NCBI GenBank assembly: GCA_028622995.1
Contig: JAJQJQ010000023.1
Span: 1,240,001-1,304,000, forward strand
DNA from: Panagrolaimus kolymaensis
Lineage: Eukaryota > Nematoda > Chromadorea > Rhabditida > Panagrolaimidae
Length of the DNA: 64,000 nucleotides
Reading direction: 5' to 3'
The notes under the pieces were generated by a model. The model was not told the DNA's origin and did not search any database. It saw only the letters and a list, made by a program, of their open reading frames with translations. A program made the position numbers and the translations under genes. The first letter of the stretch is position 1; every line of letters begins with the position of its first letter. Positions 35,201 to 46,667 of the stretch are shown here, in pieces.

Positions 35201-36800
35201 AAATGTTATTAGGGAGTTCATTCATGTCCTGCCATGCTGTATAATCAATTTCATCACAATTTGCCATGCATTTATAATTACTAAATCCACCATCATAGCC
35301 CCATTTAAGGACAGGCACGACGCAATTAAAGTATTCCTCAACATTGCAAAATTGAAAGCCAACTAAAATTTTGTTCATACATTTAATAAATCAAGCTTCT
35401 TATGTTTACTTACGAATTGCATCTGGGTTATAAGCTCGCCGCATGGAACACCCACATTGCCTCTCAATTTCTTCTAAATAATTTTTTATCATACATGTTG
35501 TTGCATCCATTGCATCTTCAATATTTTCTTTTCCTTTTTTATTTTTTACTTGTTTGATGCAATTTAAACCGGGGAGTTTTTGTCGATGTTGCATTCTAAA
35601 TGGGATATCCATGGTATATCCTGGCGGAACATTAACACCATCAAGGCTTGAAAAAGGAACATTTGTTTGATTATAAATTAAAATTTTTAATCCTGGTAAA
35701 CTTGTAGTTTTAAATCGAGGAGTACAACTTTCAACTCTTTCATATCTTTCAACATTTAGGAGTAACTTTAAAGAATTTGTTGGACCAGCACCTGAAACCA
35801 TCACCGGATCCATTGCATCCGTATTGATGGCCCAACAAAGCCCTGTCAAAGTCCAAACAGCTTTAAAATCAGTTATTCGACATCGAGTTCCATTAGGATA
35901 TGTGCAACTTAAAATCATTCGACTTTTCCAATGTGCAGCATTACGTAAAAATTTTACTGCATCCATATCCCATGAATTTAACAACGCTCGATCAAAAACA
36001 TTTGGTGAAGTATCATTTATTCCTTTAATTTCTGCTGTTCGATTTCTCGGCTTTCGATTTTGCACCCTTCCACCCGTGAGATATGTTAAACGATATTGAT
36101 TATTATTACATATTGCAACAGTGGGGAAATTAATTTCAGGTGGATAATCTGCTTCCACATTCGTTGCCACCGGGGTTTGAAGATACATTTTGACTTGAGT
36201 TATAATTTGATATAAAGCTAATACAGTAAATAGTATAATAATGGCAGTCCAAATTACACGAATTCGAATATCTTTTGCTGATAAATATCGAGCACCTTCA
36301 ATGGAAGCATCTTCAAGCATTAATTTAAACACGGATTGATCACGAACAGTAATTTCAACTTCGCCATCTTTTCCTTCGGTTACAGAAATGGATTTAGTTG
36401 GAGAATCGAGAATTCCAACATCTTCTTCTTCAGCAATGGAGACAGGTCTTGATGGAATGGTTGAAATGTTAAGTGAAGCTGGCCTAAAAATTTGCCATGG
36501 CAAAAAGATTTGGAATCTATCACAAAAAATCTCATAGAGATAAGATTTTAGGCAACTTTTTGTAAGAACAAAAAAGCATTTTACATGTTTTTTAGATGAT
36601 AGTAAGGCTATGAAATCAAATGAAAAAGCTTACCTGCTTCTATCAACTCTAACTGTGATAGGTCGATTGGCGCCTGAATCACTTTGAACTCTCGGCCTCA
36701 CAACATACACACTTTGCACCGGCCTTCGAATACTCGTAGTATCCGGTGGTTTTCCACCCAAAATATGCGCTGCAATTCTATCAACTCCACGTCGATTCAT
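32288..36800 (-). CDS. DEG/ENaC sodium channel with two possible C-terminal tails
   Basis: Common exons: 36634-36800, 35414-36483, 35127-35362, 34888-35075, 33892-34731, 33602-33817. Tail A uses 33362-33518 (957 residues in all). Tail B uses 32918-33135, 32644-32871 and 32288-32595 (1156 residues). Both close in frame because the last common exon ends in phase 2 and both acceptors supply one base. Features: TM1 (RVIWTAIIILFTVLALY), FPTVAICNNNQ just after it, cysteine-rich extracellular part (CNVEEYFNC, CMANCDEIDY), a long extra extracellular stretch of about 340 residues, then TM2 with the selectivity motif GAS (LGLFLGASLLTIIEL). The His-Gly gating motif before TM1 reads Glu-Gly (IEGARYL). 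Tail A is Lys/Glu-rich; tail B is Ser/Pro-rich and ends SSV, a class I PDZ ligand. Such channels carry Na+ in touch, acid or peptide sensing. The nearest C. elegans member is undecided. Confidence 0.87.
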
Positions 36801-38624
36801 ATCTGACTTCTTTAAGTTTGTGAAACAAGTTTAAATAAAAATCGTTAAAACATTACCTAAAAAAAATTCAAACTTTTATTTTCTCTTCTAAAAACTATGC
36901 CTTTCTTTGTTTTCGAAGAAAAAAAACCTTCAAAAAATAGCAGACAAATAAAAAAAGATGAAACGAAGAAGCAAGCGCGATAATGGTCATTAAAAACAAA
37001 TTTAAAGAAAAAAGCACTTAAAATTTCCCTAATTCCATCACATAGCCATTCCATTCCATCCATCCCAAAAATGGAGGCCTTCTCAAAAAATAATACTTTT
37101 GATGCGTGTGGGCAATAAAATAAACGGAAACATTAACACTTTTTTTTATATCGAAGTCATTGTCGATGGCAAAAAAAGAATAAAAAAAGGGTTTTTGGCT
37201 TTTTTATCTTTTAACTCCCAAAATTGAAATTTTCAATTTTTTTGGTTGTTGAATAGAAATTGTTTTTCTTTCATTGGTTGGTAAAATAGGAAATGAGAAA
37301 AAAGAGGATGCGGAAAGCGTAAAAATACTATAATAAAAAAAGTTAATTCAAGCGTTGGAGGCAAAAAGTTTTTTACTTTTTATGTTTGAAAAAAAAGTTT
37401 TACAGAAATAAAAATAAAATGTTTAGAATATTTTTATTTTATTTCGTTGCCTACGCTAAAAGTGACTACATTATCGGTTTTTTTAAAAAGACAGTACTCT
37501 TGTATTCAAAAAAAGGTTTTTATCTTAAAAGATTTTCTCTGTGTGAAATGAAGGTTTTTGTTACTCAAAGGTTTGTAAAACAAAAAAACGAGAAAAGCCT
37601 CGGTTAAAAATGAATTTTAGATATTTTTTAGAAATACAGTCCTTAACGATATGATACGTACATAAAAGAGGTAAAAAAGTAAGAAACTTTTATTCACAAA
37701 AATCAAATTTGTAAAAAACTACAAATATAAAAACAGGATTTGAAAAGTATTAGACTAAATTTTTAAAATTGAAAGGGCTTTGAGGAAATCTACAGTAAAA
37801 TCAAACATAAAAAGAATTCAATAAAATCAAAAACAAAAGAAAACAAATATTTTTAGTATGTTTTAAAAAAAATTTAGTTCTCATAAATTTTTTATAACAT
37901 CGTAAACACTTTTGGCGAAAATCCAATCAAGTTAACATTAAAAAATAATACATGTAAAATCAGACATATAAAAAGTTATTACTTTTTAAGAAATCTATCA
38001 TTCATTCAATGTTTTTTTTATTCAAGACGACCACCAAGGAGGTATCAAATTTGGACCTAAAAAGCGCCGACGAAGAAAAATAGCGACAAAAGAAAAAAGA
38101 CATGAAAAAAAATTTCCTTTTGATTTTTTTTTTGAATTACGTCTTCGACAAATGTTTGGATTTTTTTATTCTTCCTCTTTTTTTCATTTTTGAGAGTGTT
38201 GAGATGTTCCATTATCTATGAGCCGCCGATTATGTGGAAGAAGAGGGAAGGCACGACAAGGATGAGACAATTGTTTTGAGATAAATTTGTTCAACAAAAA
38301 AAAGAAGCAAAATGATTCATGAAAATAACAGTTGCAATAACTCTCTCTCTTTCTTTCGATCTTTATTTTTAGTGTGCTTTCATTGTTTTTGTTCAAAATG
38401 GATTATTTTTTCTTGGAGTTTTTTTCGAGGTGTAAAAATATTAAAAAATAGGTGTTCGGCTTTTGAAGGAAAAAATGATTGAAAGTATTAGTTTTCAAGA
38501 TTTTTTTGCTGCAATTGCCGATATTTCTCTAGTTTGTGTTTCATTTTTACTACGTTTTTTCTGTGCAAATGATTTTGCGACATATTTCATTTTTCTTGAA
38601 ACTTTAGTTTCGAGTTATGGTTTA
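36801..38624. other. Spacer upstream of the DEG/ENaC gene
   Basis: Mostly AT-rich with short homopolymer runs; likely holds the channel's regulatory sequence. A less AT-rich patch at 38020-38280 has no recognisable coding content. Confidence 0.5.
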
Positions 38625-38851
38625 AATAAGCTTTTTCTTTCGAAAAAGCCTTCCAAAAATTATTTTAAGACTCATATGAGCCTACTTGCCCGGAAGCGGT
38701 TAGTAAAAGGCGAATCGCTTATTCGTTCAACGACAAGTAAGCCAGAGATACTTTTTCCATAGAATGAAGGAAAACTTATTTGATCAATGAAATGAAATGA
38801 AAAAGAAGGTCATTTTTGGAATGAGAGAGTTAAAGAAATGCACTATTTTCA
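38625..38851 (+). repeat. Dispersed conserved repeat, copy B
   Basis: Plus-strand partner of the block at 27526-27751, about 11 kb away and inverted. The stretch starting AATAAGCTTTTTCTTTCG and running to GCCAGAGATA looks identical over about 125 bases; the following 100 bases are similar with substitutions and small indels, ending at AAATGCACTATTTTCA. It lies in a gene-free spacer. The reading frame through it (38463-38762) is probably incidental. Confidence 0.75.
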
Positions 38852-39909
38852 CCTTTTTTACCCTATTTTTTGTTTATTGGATTTTTCCTTCCATGCTGCT
38901 TTTTTTTGTCTCCCATAATAAATAAATCTATGTTTTGATAGCAAAAAGCAATTATTAGATGTTTTCTTATGGCGTAATTCTTAATTTTTTAATTATTTTT
39001 ACCAGATGTAGGCTAATAAAAAGTGCACTCAACTTTAGTTCAAAGCACTAAAAAATTTTCTGTTTTGATCAAACATCGTCATCAAAGCAATTTGAAAAAC
39101 CATCATTGCCACATTTCCTGTTTTTTTTTCATAGCCTTTGTTTAAAATTTATATTTATTAAAAAAATGCTTATTCATTTTTATTACAAATTCCATAGAAC
39201 AATTTAACCATAAAAAAATGTTTCCGTTTTAGTATATTTCTTTTTTCAACTTTAGTCTTTTGCTTGCGTCATGATGAAAAAGCTTTTATTTTGAATTGTA
39301 TTTTTTCTTTTTAAAGAATAATTCACTGGTCAAAATATGAACAAAATCTAAACCAAATAATAAACCAAGAAACTCAAAGCTAGGAGGATACCTTTTGTTT
39401 TTATCGAATACTACTCCGGCTTCGAATTCGTTGTTGTTTAGACCCAATTAAAAATTTTTTTATCGTCTGTTAAGACTTTTTGCTGTTTTTAAAGCTGCAA
39501 ACAAACAATTAAAAAAAGAAAGAGAATAAAAAGAAAAAGAATTAAACGATCGAAAATAAAAGTTGATTTATGGCAAATGTTTTTGAAATTTTATTTTTAA
39601 AATATACTCTCAAGTTTTTTTTTCAAAGAAAAAGATCCACTTTACTTTTTTCTATCGGTCATGAAAAAAGTTGGAATTGATTGTTAGAACAATCAAAAAA
39701 TACTTGAACAATCACTATCTCAAACAACAGAGTGTACATAAGATTTATGCGAAATTAATGAAGTCGTAATTTATCTTAATTTGTTAAAAAAAAAGCAATG
39801 GTGTTAAACACAAATTTCATTTGGTTCACTTTTTTATAACATTATTTATGTTTTAAAATTTAATTACAAATTTACAGACAAAAAAAGTTTTTAAAATATT
39901 ATGCATAAT
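38852..39909. other. Spacer
   Basis: Gene-free AT-rich sequence between repeat copy B and the 3' end of the chemoreceptor gene. Nothing specific seen. Confidence 0.55.
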
Positions 39910-41488
39910 TTAAGCCCATTGTTTACGATAAACTTTAAAATAATCATCTATTTCCGCGAGTGGAGCAACTCTTTTTGTTGCAATGAGAGTATTTTTGCGA
40001 AGTTTACTTCCTCGGCAGGTTATAATTTGGATAAGTTTAGAGTTGACAAATTTTTCTCGAATTTTTGGCGACATCATAAGTCCAATCAAAACATGAACAT
40101 TTCCATGAACTGGAAAAGTAAGGCTTGATGCTTCCTGAAAACCAAAAATATTGTTTACCAAAAATAGAAAAAATGGATATTTTTACTTTTTTGTTTCAAG
40201 TTAAAAATTACAAAACTTTTCGGTTCGCGAAATTTTAAGCCAATAAATAATAAAATTTAAATAAATTTACTTACTTTTAAAACAGCAAAAAGAGGCAAAG
40301 AAGTAATATTAGAATTTTGAATGAATACAACCATATAAACATTTACAATATAAAAAACCAAAAATAGTATGCAATGAACTGTAATGGAACGAGTAGCATC
40401 AATATTTTCTAATCTTTGAAATTTTGCTGTTAAATAATTTGCTCCATTATTAGTTGTTAATATTTCATATTTTTTTGCTCGAATATTAATTATTAAAATA
40501 ATTAAACAAAGTATTATGTTAACAATTGCAAGAGGCACCATATAACCGAGGGTAGCAAAAATATCTATGGCTTTGGATGAAAGTGAACTGCAATAAGGCA
40601 TGAGATCATTTGAACCTGTGATAACTTTAGTTACGGTTGGAAAAATGTAAACTGCTTGAAATATCCACTGAAAATTTAAAAAATAAATTAAAAACCATAA
40701 AGATAACTACTTTGTTTTTTTTTATTTTTAGCAAAAAAACAGCCTTTGTTGAAGACTTTTTTTTTATTAAAAAAACTTACTGGAATCAAAGAACAAATAA
40801 TGGCAATAGTAATAAATTTATAATCTTCATATTTTTTATAAAATAAAGTTGCGATTGCTCTTTCAATTGTAATAATACAAAAAGTCCAAAGTGCAACTTC
40901 AACGGGTGTTGCATTTACCAAAGATTCAATACCGCAAACAATTTTTAGCGTTAAAAGATGACATGGGTTTTCCTGGAACTATTTTGGTAATTATCAAAGT
41001 GCTTTATTAAAATAAGTTATAATTTTTAAAAAAATGTAGGTAAAACCATTTTTTTGTATTTACAATTAATTCATTAAATTCCCTACTAAAACACAATATA
41101 GAAAAAAAGTTTAATTATTGTAGGAACTTCCAAAAATTTATTTTATTCCACCACATTTACCCATTTTGTAAGAGGAAAACGTTTTCCGACTATGATCCAA
41201 AAAACTCACCTTTGCAATAATTCCAGCAATAAGCATTCTTGAAGCTCGAATCAATGTCAAAGTATTTCGAATTATGAAACAAAGAGTCAATGAAAATATT
41301 AAAGCTTTTAAATTTGGATGTATGGCTTTATTAACCAAATAACAATGTGCATAAATACCAAGCAAGAAAATACTGGTAATATCCAATATGACAACCATTA
41401 ATAATACAGTAACAATTTTCCAATTCCCTGTTGTTTCTTGAGCTAATAAACATTGATCATCTAATAGAGAAGATAGTGTCGTAGACAT
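39910..41488 (-). CDS. Seven-transmembrane chemoreceptor, Sra superfamily
   Basis: Four exons (41210-41488, 40781-40972, 40275-40667, 39910-40134) give 362 residues and seven hydrophobic spans. Family signs are the first intracellular loop HPNLKALIFSLTLCFIIRN, the post-span-3 motif IERAIATLFYKKYED, and LTAKFQRLENIDATRSITVH before span 6. The tail after span 7 is basic and ends KVYRKQWA. It should act as a G-protein coupled chemoreceptor in sensory neurons. It has the same length as, but low visible identity with, the receptor at 23433-24812, so the two are old relatives and not a recent duplication. Confidence 0.78.
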
Positions 41489-43183
41489 TTTGCGACTGGT
41501 TCATGTAAAATAAAAAAATAAACCTTAAAAATTCTGTTTAGTAAATAACGAGCCTACGAATCAGCGGAAGATGCTACCACGGAAAATAACAATTAAATAT
41601 ATGTTAGACAGGGAAATATAAATTCACAAAAGCGCTAATTATAAATTTTTAAATGACTCGGGGAAAAAATAATTTAATAGCTGGGTAATTCTATCAAACA
41701 CAATATTAAAGAATCGTGAATGAAAAAAAATGGTGAGATTAAAATTCTAAAATATTACGGTAGTTTGTATAAATCAAAAATATGGATATCTTAAAAGCTA
41801 TATTTTTATAGAGCAACTCCTACCTAAAGAGAACTAGAAAAAATAATATAAAAGCTCATTAAAATAAAGCCAACCCCGGCTAAACTTCTCATAAAAAGAC
41901 TAATGTGGCTTTTTTAAACATAAAAGCGAAAAATAATTATTCCAAAAATGGAATCAAAATTTTTTTAACCTCAAATTAGTTATTTTGCAACCTACAAGTT
42001 TCAATGGCGAAGCCCAAGGAAGTATTTTATATCATATATTGGGTTAAATGTTGAAAAAACTAAAAAAATGCACAAAAAAAGATACATTTCGAGTTATGTG
42101 TGGTGCATTCATGGGAAAACTCTCATTGAAATTAGCGAATATAAAAATACAAAATATTTCAAGCTTTTATAACATAATCAAATTTTTATCTTTGAAAATT
42201 AATAAATGAAAGCTTAAAAAGATGGAAAAGATATGGAAATGGCTGAAGAAAGTACAGTAGCTACAGCCAATAAAAATGGAAGAGGCTTCATATAAATCCG
42301 TTATCAAAAAAAGAAATTGCATTGTGAAAGTCAAAAATAATATTTTTATAAAAAAAAAACACAAATCAACCTTAGTAAAGAATCAAAAATTAAAAATTTG
42401 GATAAGCAAAGTTTTTCAAAAAAAAATTCAAACAACTTCACGAAAAAAAATAAAAATAACAAAACAATTAAGTTTCTTTAACCCTATTAAATTTATGTGT
42501 TTTTTTTATTTTCGTTAAAAATAGCAGCATATTTCAATGTTACTCACGACGCTTTTTTCCTCATTCAAGTTTTTTTATAATTTAATGCTTTAAAAATTAA
42601 AGGTGTCAAAGTTTTAAATTACTTCTCAAAAAAGTTGTTAACCTTGAACTCCTTGAACCAAAATTTGTAAATTTGCAAAAAGCTGTAAAGCACTTCAAAA
42701 AAATAATTATTGCACGTGGAAAACTGTGGTAAAAATAGTAACAAACAACATAAACATCAACATTTTTTATTTACGATGGCCACTCCATAACCTATGATGC
42801 ATTATAATGGGATTGTTTTATTGTTGATAGTTGAAAGCAAAGATTGAATAACATTTTTTAATGTGCTTATTTTTTCCGAAAAAGTTAAACACCCGAAAAC
42901 TTTGTAATTTTGTATGTATAAATTTTGAAAGATCATAGACTAAAAAAGGCAAATATAAAAACCATAGATAGGGAAAATTAATTATAGTGGAACAATTTCA
43001 TAACATTGCACTGAAAAAATAAGGAGAAAGCTAATTGAAAAATCTATGTATCACTGAATGATGAATTACGGTATCCTTTTTTATTCATCCAAAAACTTAG
43101 ACCTTTTTCTTAAAGAATTATTTGTAAGTATTGTAATATGTTGTTCACCCGTTAAGTAAATTTATGCAACTAAATGAATAGTA
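41489..43183. other. Spacer
   Basis: Gene-free, AT-rich, upstream of the chemoreceptor at 39910-41488. No feature seen. Confidence 0.55.
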
Positions 43184-43452
43184 ATCCATCGTTTTCCGGT
43201 AATTTTAAATAAGCTTTATTCACACGGATTACAATTTCTAACTATATTATTTCGAGGAAAAGGAAAACCACCCATTCTCACGTAGATAGTAATTAGAAAT
43301 TCACAATTAGTTTCCAAAGAAGAGGTAAGGAGGCTTTTACAAAACGGGAAAATCTTGATAGAGTTGGATCTTTGCAAATATGCTTTAATTTTTAAAAAAG
43401 CTGAAATACCACATACAAAATTTCTAATTAACAAATAAAGCTAACGATGGAT
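43184..43452. repeat. Possible small inverted-repeat element
   Basis: ATCCATCGTT (43184-43193) and its inverse AACGATGGAT (43443-43452) bracket about 270 bases that are less AT-rich than their surroundings. This could be a decayed miniature element. No clear target duplication is visible. Confidence 0.25.
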
Positions 43453-43945
43453 GAATGCTAAAAATATGTGCAAAGGTGTAACTTTTCCATTTTAAAATCC
43501 CGAAACACTTGTTACATGAAATAATAACATAATAACCAGATTTTAGAAGAAAGAGAAGTCATAATTTAATGTTTATAAACTGCCACTTTTACTTTTTTTA
43601 GTTTCCAAATTTACATGAACGTTATAAAAACTTATAAAGAAAAAAAGCTTCCAAAAATAGCAATTAAAGTTTATGCTTTTTTGTAAACTTTGATACAACT
43701 ACCTACTCATAATTTAGAAAAGATAATGCGAAAGCTAAAGTCGTTATAAACAACTAGAAAAATGACTGTTTGCTTGCATCCAAGTTCAAAAAAACAAAAA
43801 CAACACTCATGTAACAATTTCAGGACCATTATTATCTGATAAAGGCCTTTTGCAACGAAACAATAAAATCCCAAAAAAATATCACAACGCAAGAGTTAAA
43901 AATTAAATATTATTTATTATTATTAAAACTATTTAAACAACAAAA

Positions 43946-44378
43946 TTAAGGGTTGTATTCAATAGGGAGGTTCTTGCGGCGGACCATTCCATCACCTTGG
44001 AACCATTCACGGCGGAATTGTTTAGCAGCGCCATCAGGAGTGTTTGTCCATTCAATGGTGATGCGATCATTGTTGGTGTCTTCTTGGCCAAATTCGAAGG
44101 AGTCACATGAGACAGCCATGAGTACAGCTTCTTTAGGATCAAGGACGCCACAAGGAGGATCAACGCCGAGACGCTTCATGTTGGTTGTCTTGATAGCCCA
44201 TCCGATACGACGTCCACCAGCATTGATGATCTAAAAAAAAAGAAGTGTAATTAGAAAAAAGTAAAAGTAAAAAAAAACCAACCTTGATGTGATAAGTGTG
44301 CTTATCATCATATGGAGCATTGAAGACGATCTTGTTGGAAGGTTGAGTGTTGATGTCACCAGGAGGAACGGAAGCCAT
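43946..44378 (-). CDS. msp: Major sperm protein (MSP)
   Basis: Two exons (44283-44378, 43946-44230) give 126 residues, the exact family length. The sequence starts [20 protein letters not shown] and has [58 protein letters not shown] and the end [14 protein letters not shown] polymerises into the fibres that drive nematode sperm crawling and is also released as a signal for oocyte maturation. It is close to identical across nematodes, so the call is safe. GC content is higher than in neighbouring genes. A TATA box lies 100 bases upstream. Confidence 0.98.
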
Positions 44379-44475
44379 GTTGACGATGTAGAAGATGAGA
44401 TAGAGAGAGCAAGAGCAAGATGAAAGTCAACGAAGCGAAGACTTAAACTGATGCCTTTTTGATGTCATGGCTTTC

Positions 44476-44483
44476 CTTTTATA
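44476..44483 (-). promoter_or_regulatory. TATA box of the msp gene
   Basis: TATAAAAG on the minus strand, about 100 bases upstream of the ATG at 44378, followed by a GA-rich leader. Position and sequence only. Confidence 0.5.
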
Positions 44484-44947
44484 CGTTTTTGATGGGTTTG
44501 AAAATTTAGCATTTAAAACGTATGCAAATTACCAAATCTTTGTAGGACGTCCCAAAATTAACATGTTATCAATTTATTGCCAGTGGCAATGAAAGTCATC
44601 ATTCAAATTTTTGCGATGCATTAGCAAAAACTTCATCATGCTATTGTAAAACTTTTTTGTTTTCAATGTTTGACTTTTCGTACAAAAGCTTTAGAAAAAA
44701 AACTTCCAAATGTTATAAAGCTTTATTAACTTTTTTTTATAATTTAATACTAACCTACTCATAATTTTTTCAAAAAAAAAATATGGAAAAGTTAAAGTAA
44801 TAAAGGGCATTTAACGAGGTAAATAAATTTTATTGCATTCAATAAAGTCGTTAAAAAATATCGTAAATTACGAAAGAAGGGTTTGAATAAAAGGTATTTG
44901 TAAGTCAAATTTAGTAAGGGGAAAAGATAGCGATTTTCATATCATCA
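44484..44947. other. Spacer
   Basis: Region upstream of msp and 3' flank of the CEP104-like gene. AT-rich; no gene seen. Confidence 0.55.
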
Positions 44948-46488
44948 TTATTCCTTTGTCTTCTTTTTTTCTTCATCTGCCCATTTTGATTGCATTCCTA
45001 TTGATCGTAATTCATCAGAATTTAAAAGTAAATCCAAATGAATTGCTCGAAATACCGTATCTCGGCAATCAATCATAGCAAGTCGATATCTTTCAGCCTA
45101 AAAATAATCTTCATTCAAGCTCAATTCAATTCTTAATTAATTCTCTTACATAATCATAATCATTATGTTCAAGGGCTTGACTCATCTTCTTTTTCAATTC
45201 CACAATTCGTTCATCATATTCATCAAGCCGTTCAATTCCCCGTCGACAAGTAGTTGCTTCAATAATTTTATCTTCAACTTTTGCTTTTTCCATTTTTTCT
45301 TTTAAAATCTTTTTTATTATTCGAACCGATGTTAATGGTTCTGAACCAAGGTTATCTTCACCTTGTTTTAAACCATCGCCGTCACTGAAAATTATAAGTA
45401 TCCTTAAAAGTAACTCTTTTTTAATGAAATACCTGCGTGAAATTGTTAAAATCGAAAAATGTGTAAAAAATTGATAGTCTCTTTCTTTAAAAAAAAGAAG
45501 TTTAAAAGTTATATCGCATATCTAATTTTTATTCAAAAAAAGGAAATGAGTACATAGCTTGGTCGATAGCCTCCATCGAAAAATTATAATTTTTTTATTT
45601 AAAGTTAATAATGATAATAATTTAATTAATAGCGTTGTCATGACTAATGAAATTGGTTGAATTTGTAAAGTTTTAGTACATAAGCGCGATTCGGGTAGAC
45701 GGTATTCAAAGCTCTGAAAAAATCTAACCTGCTGTAAGGCATTTTTTGTGATTTATAATCATCATTATCACCTTTCAAAAGCATTGCAGATAATTTTGAA
45801 ATGGATTCAGTTTCCTTATCTTTTGGTCTTTCCACTGGTGTCATTTTACGTTCGGCATCTTCAATTTCTTTCTGCTCTTTTTTTCGTCGAGCAAGTTCTT
45901 CATCACTTGGATGTAAATTGGAATATCCATAAATGCTTAATTCTCTTACTTGGATGCTATCACCTTCGTGAGGTCCATAAAGGACAATCCAAACAAATTG
46001 ACCTATGACATCCATGAAAAGTGTTTTATCATCATCAACTCTCTCCTTTTTTGGGCGTCGTTCGAAAGTTATGGTGGAACGTTTTTGATATTTGGCATTT
46101 TTTGCATCATTGTAAGTTGGCCCATCAGCTTCTCTTTCTTCTTCATCATCATCATCGTTATCTGCAGATTTGGGAGGAAGTTTTGTTGATAATGTTCCAA
46201 TGCGAACTTCAACTTTAGTTGCTGAAAATAATTTGGATCTAACTTCATTGGTTGGTGATCCATTAACTTACGCTGTTTATTTTCAGAACAATTAATTACA
46301 AATTTCCAAACATTTACTGGTTTTTGAAAAGCTAAAATAATATCCATGGGAAACTGCGCCCGGGATTCGGATGTCCATCCAGATGATGCTTCCATCGATC
46401 TTTGAAATCGCCGAGTAGATTCTTGTCCACAAACAAGACATTTCCATTTTAGAAGTTCATAAGCTGCTTTATTTTTACTTCGAGCCAT
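44948..46488 (-). CDS. Short CEP104-like protein (N-terminal domain only)
   Basis: Exons 46272-46488, 45729-46221, 45433-45480, 45150-45384 and 44948-45097 give 380 residues. The N-terminal part matches the beta-sandwich domain of CEP104, the ciliary-tip protein: SSGWTSESRAQFPMDIILAF and, later, DVIGQFVWIVLYGP. Near the end, HNDYDYAERYRLAMIDCRD matches the helical repeat of CEP104 (DYD(F/Y)A motif). The TOG and zinc-finger regions of the 900-residue vertebrate protein are missing. If the intron after 45729 is kept, the frame runs on to a TAA at 45644 and gives 264 residues. The 48-base exon 45433-45480 has a weak acceptor and is the least certain part. It starts 180 bases after RPA2 on the same strand, with a trans-splice-like acceptor before it. 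Confidence 0.7.
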
Positions 46489-46667
46489 TTTTCAAGCCCA
46501 AAAAATTCAACAATGAAAACGTCCACTTTCATTCTCCTTCAAAAACAAAGCATAGCAACCAATATTTATTTTAGCATAAAAGAACACAGAAAAACCGTTT
46601 CCAAAGGAAACAAAGAATTACAAGATAAAACAAAGATAAAAACCAATAAACATAACAAGTAAATAAT

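Noticed and set aside
38463..38762. Open frame of 99 codons (plus)
   Set aside because: Its second half is the dispersed repeat, shared with a different frame start at 27605-27820; the first half has no coding character.
43216..43434. Open frame of 72 codons (minus)
   Set aside because: No start context, no neighbours, no similarity; it lies within the possible inverted-repeat element.
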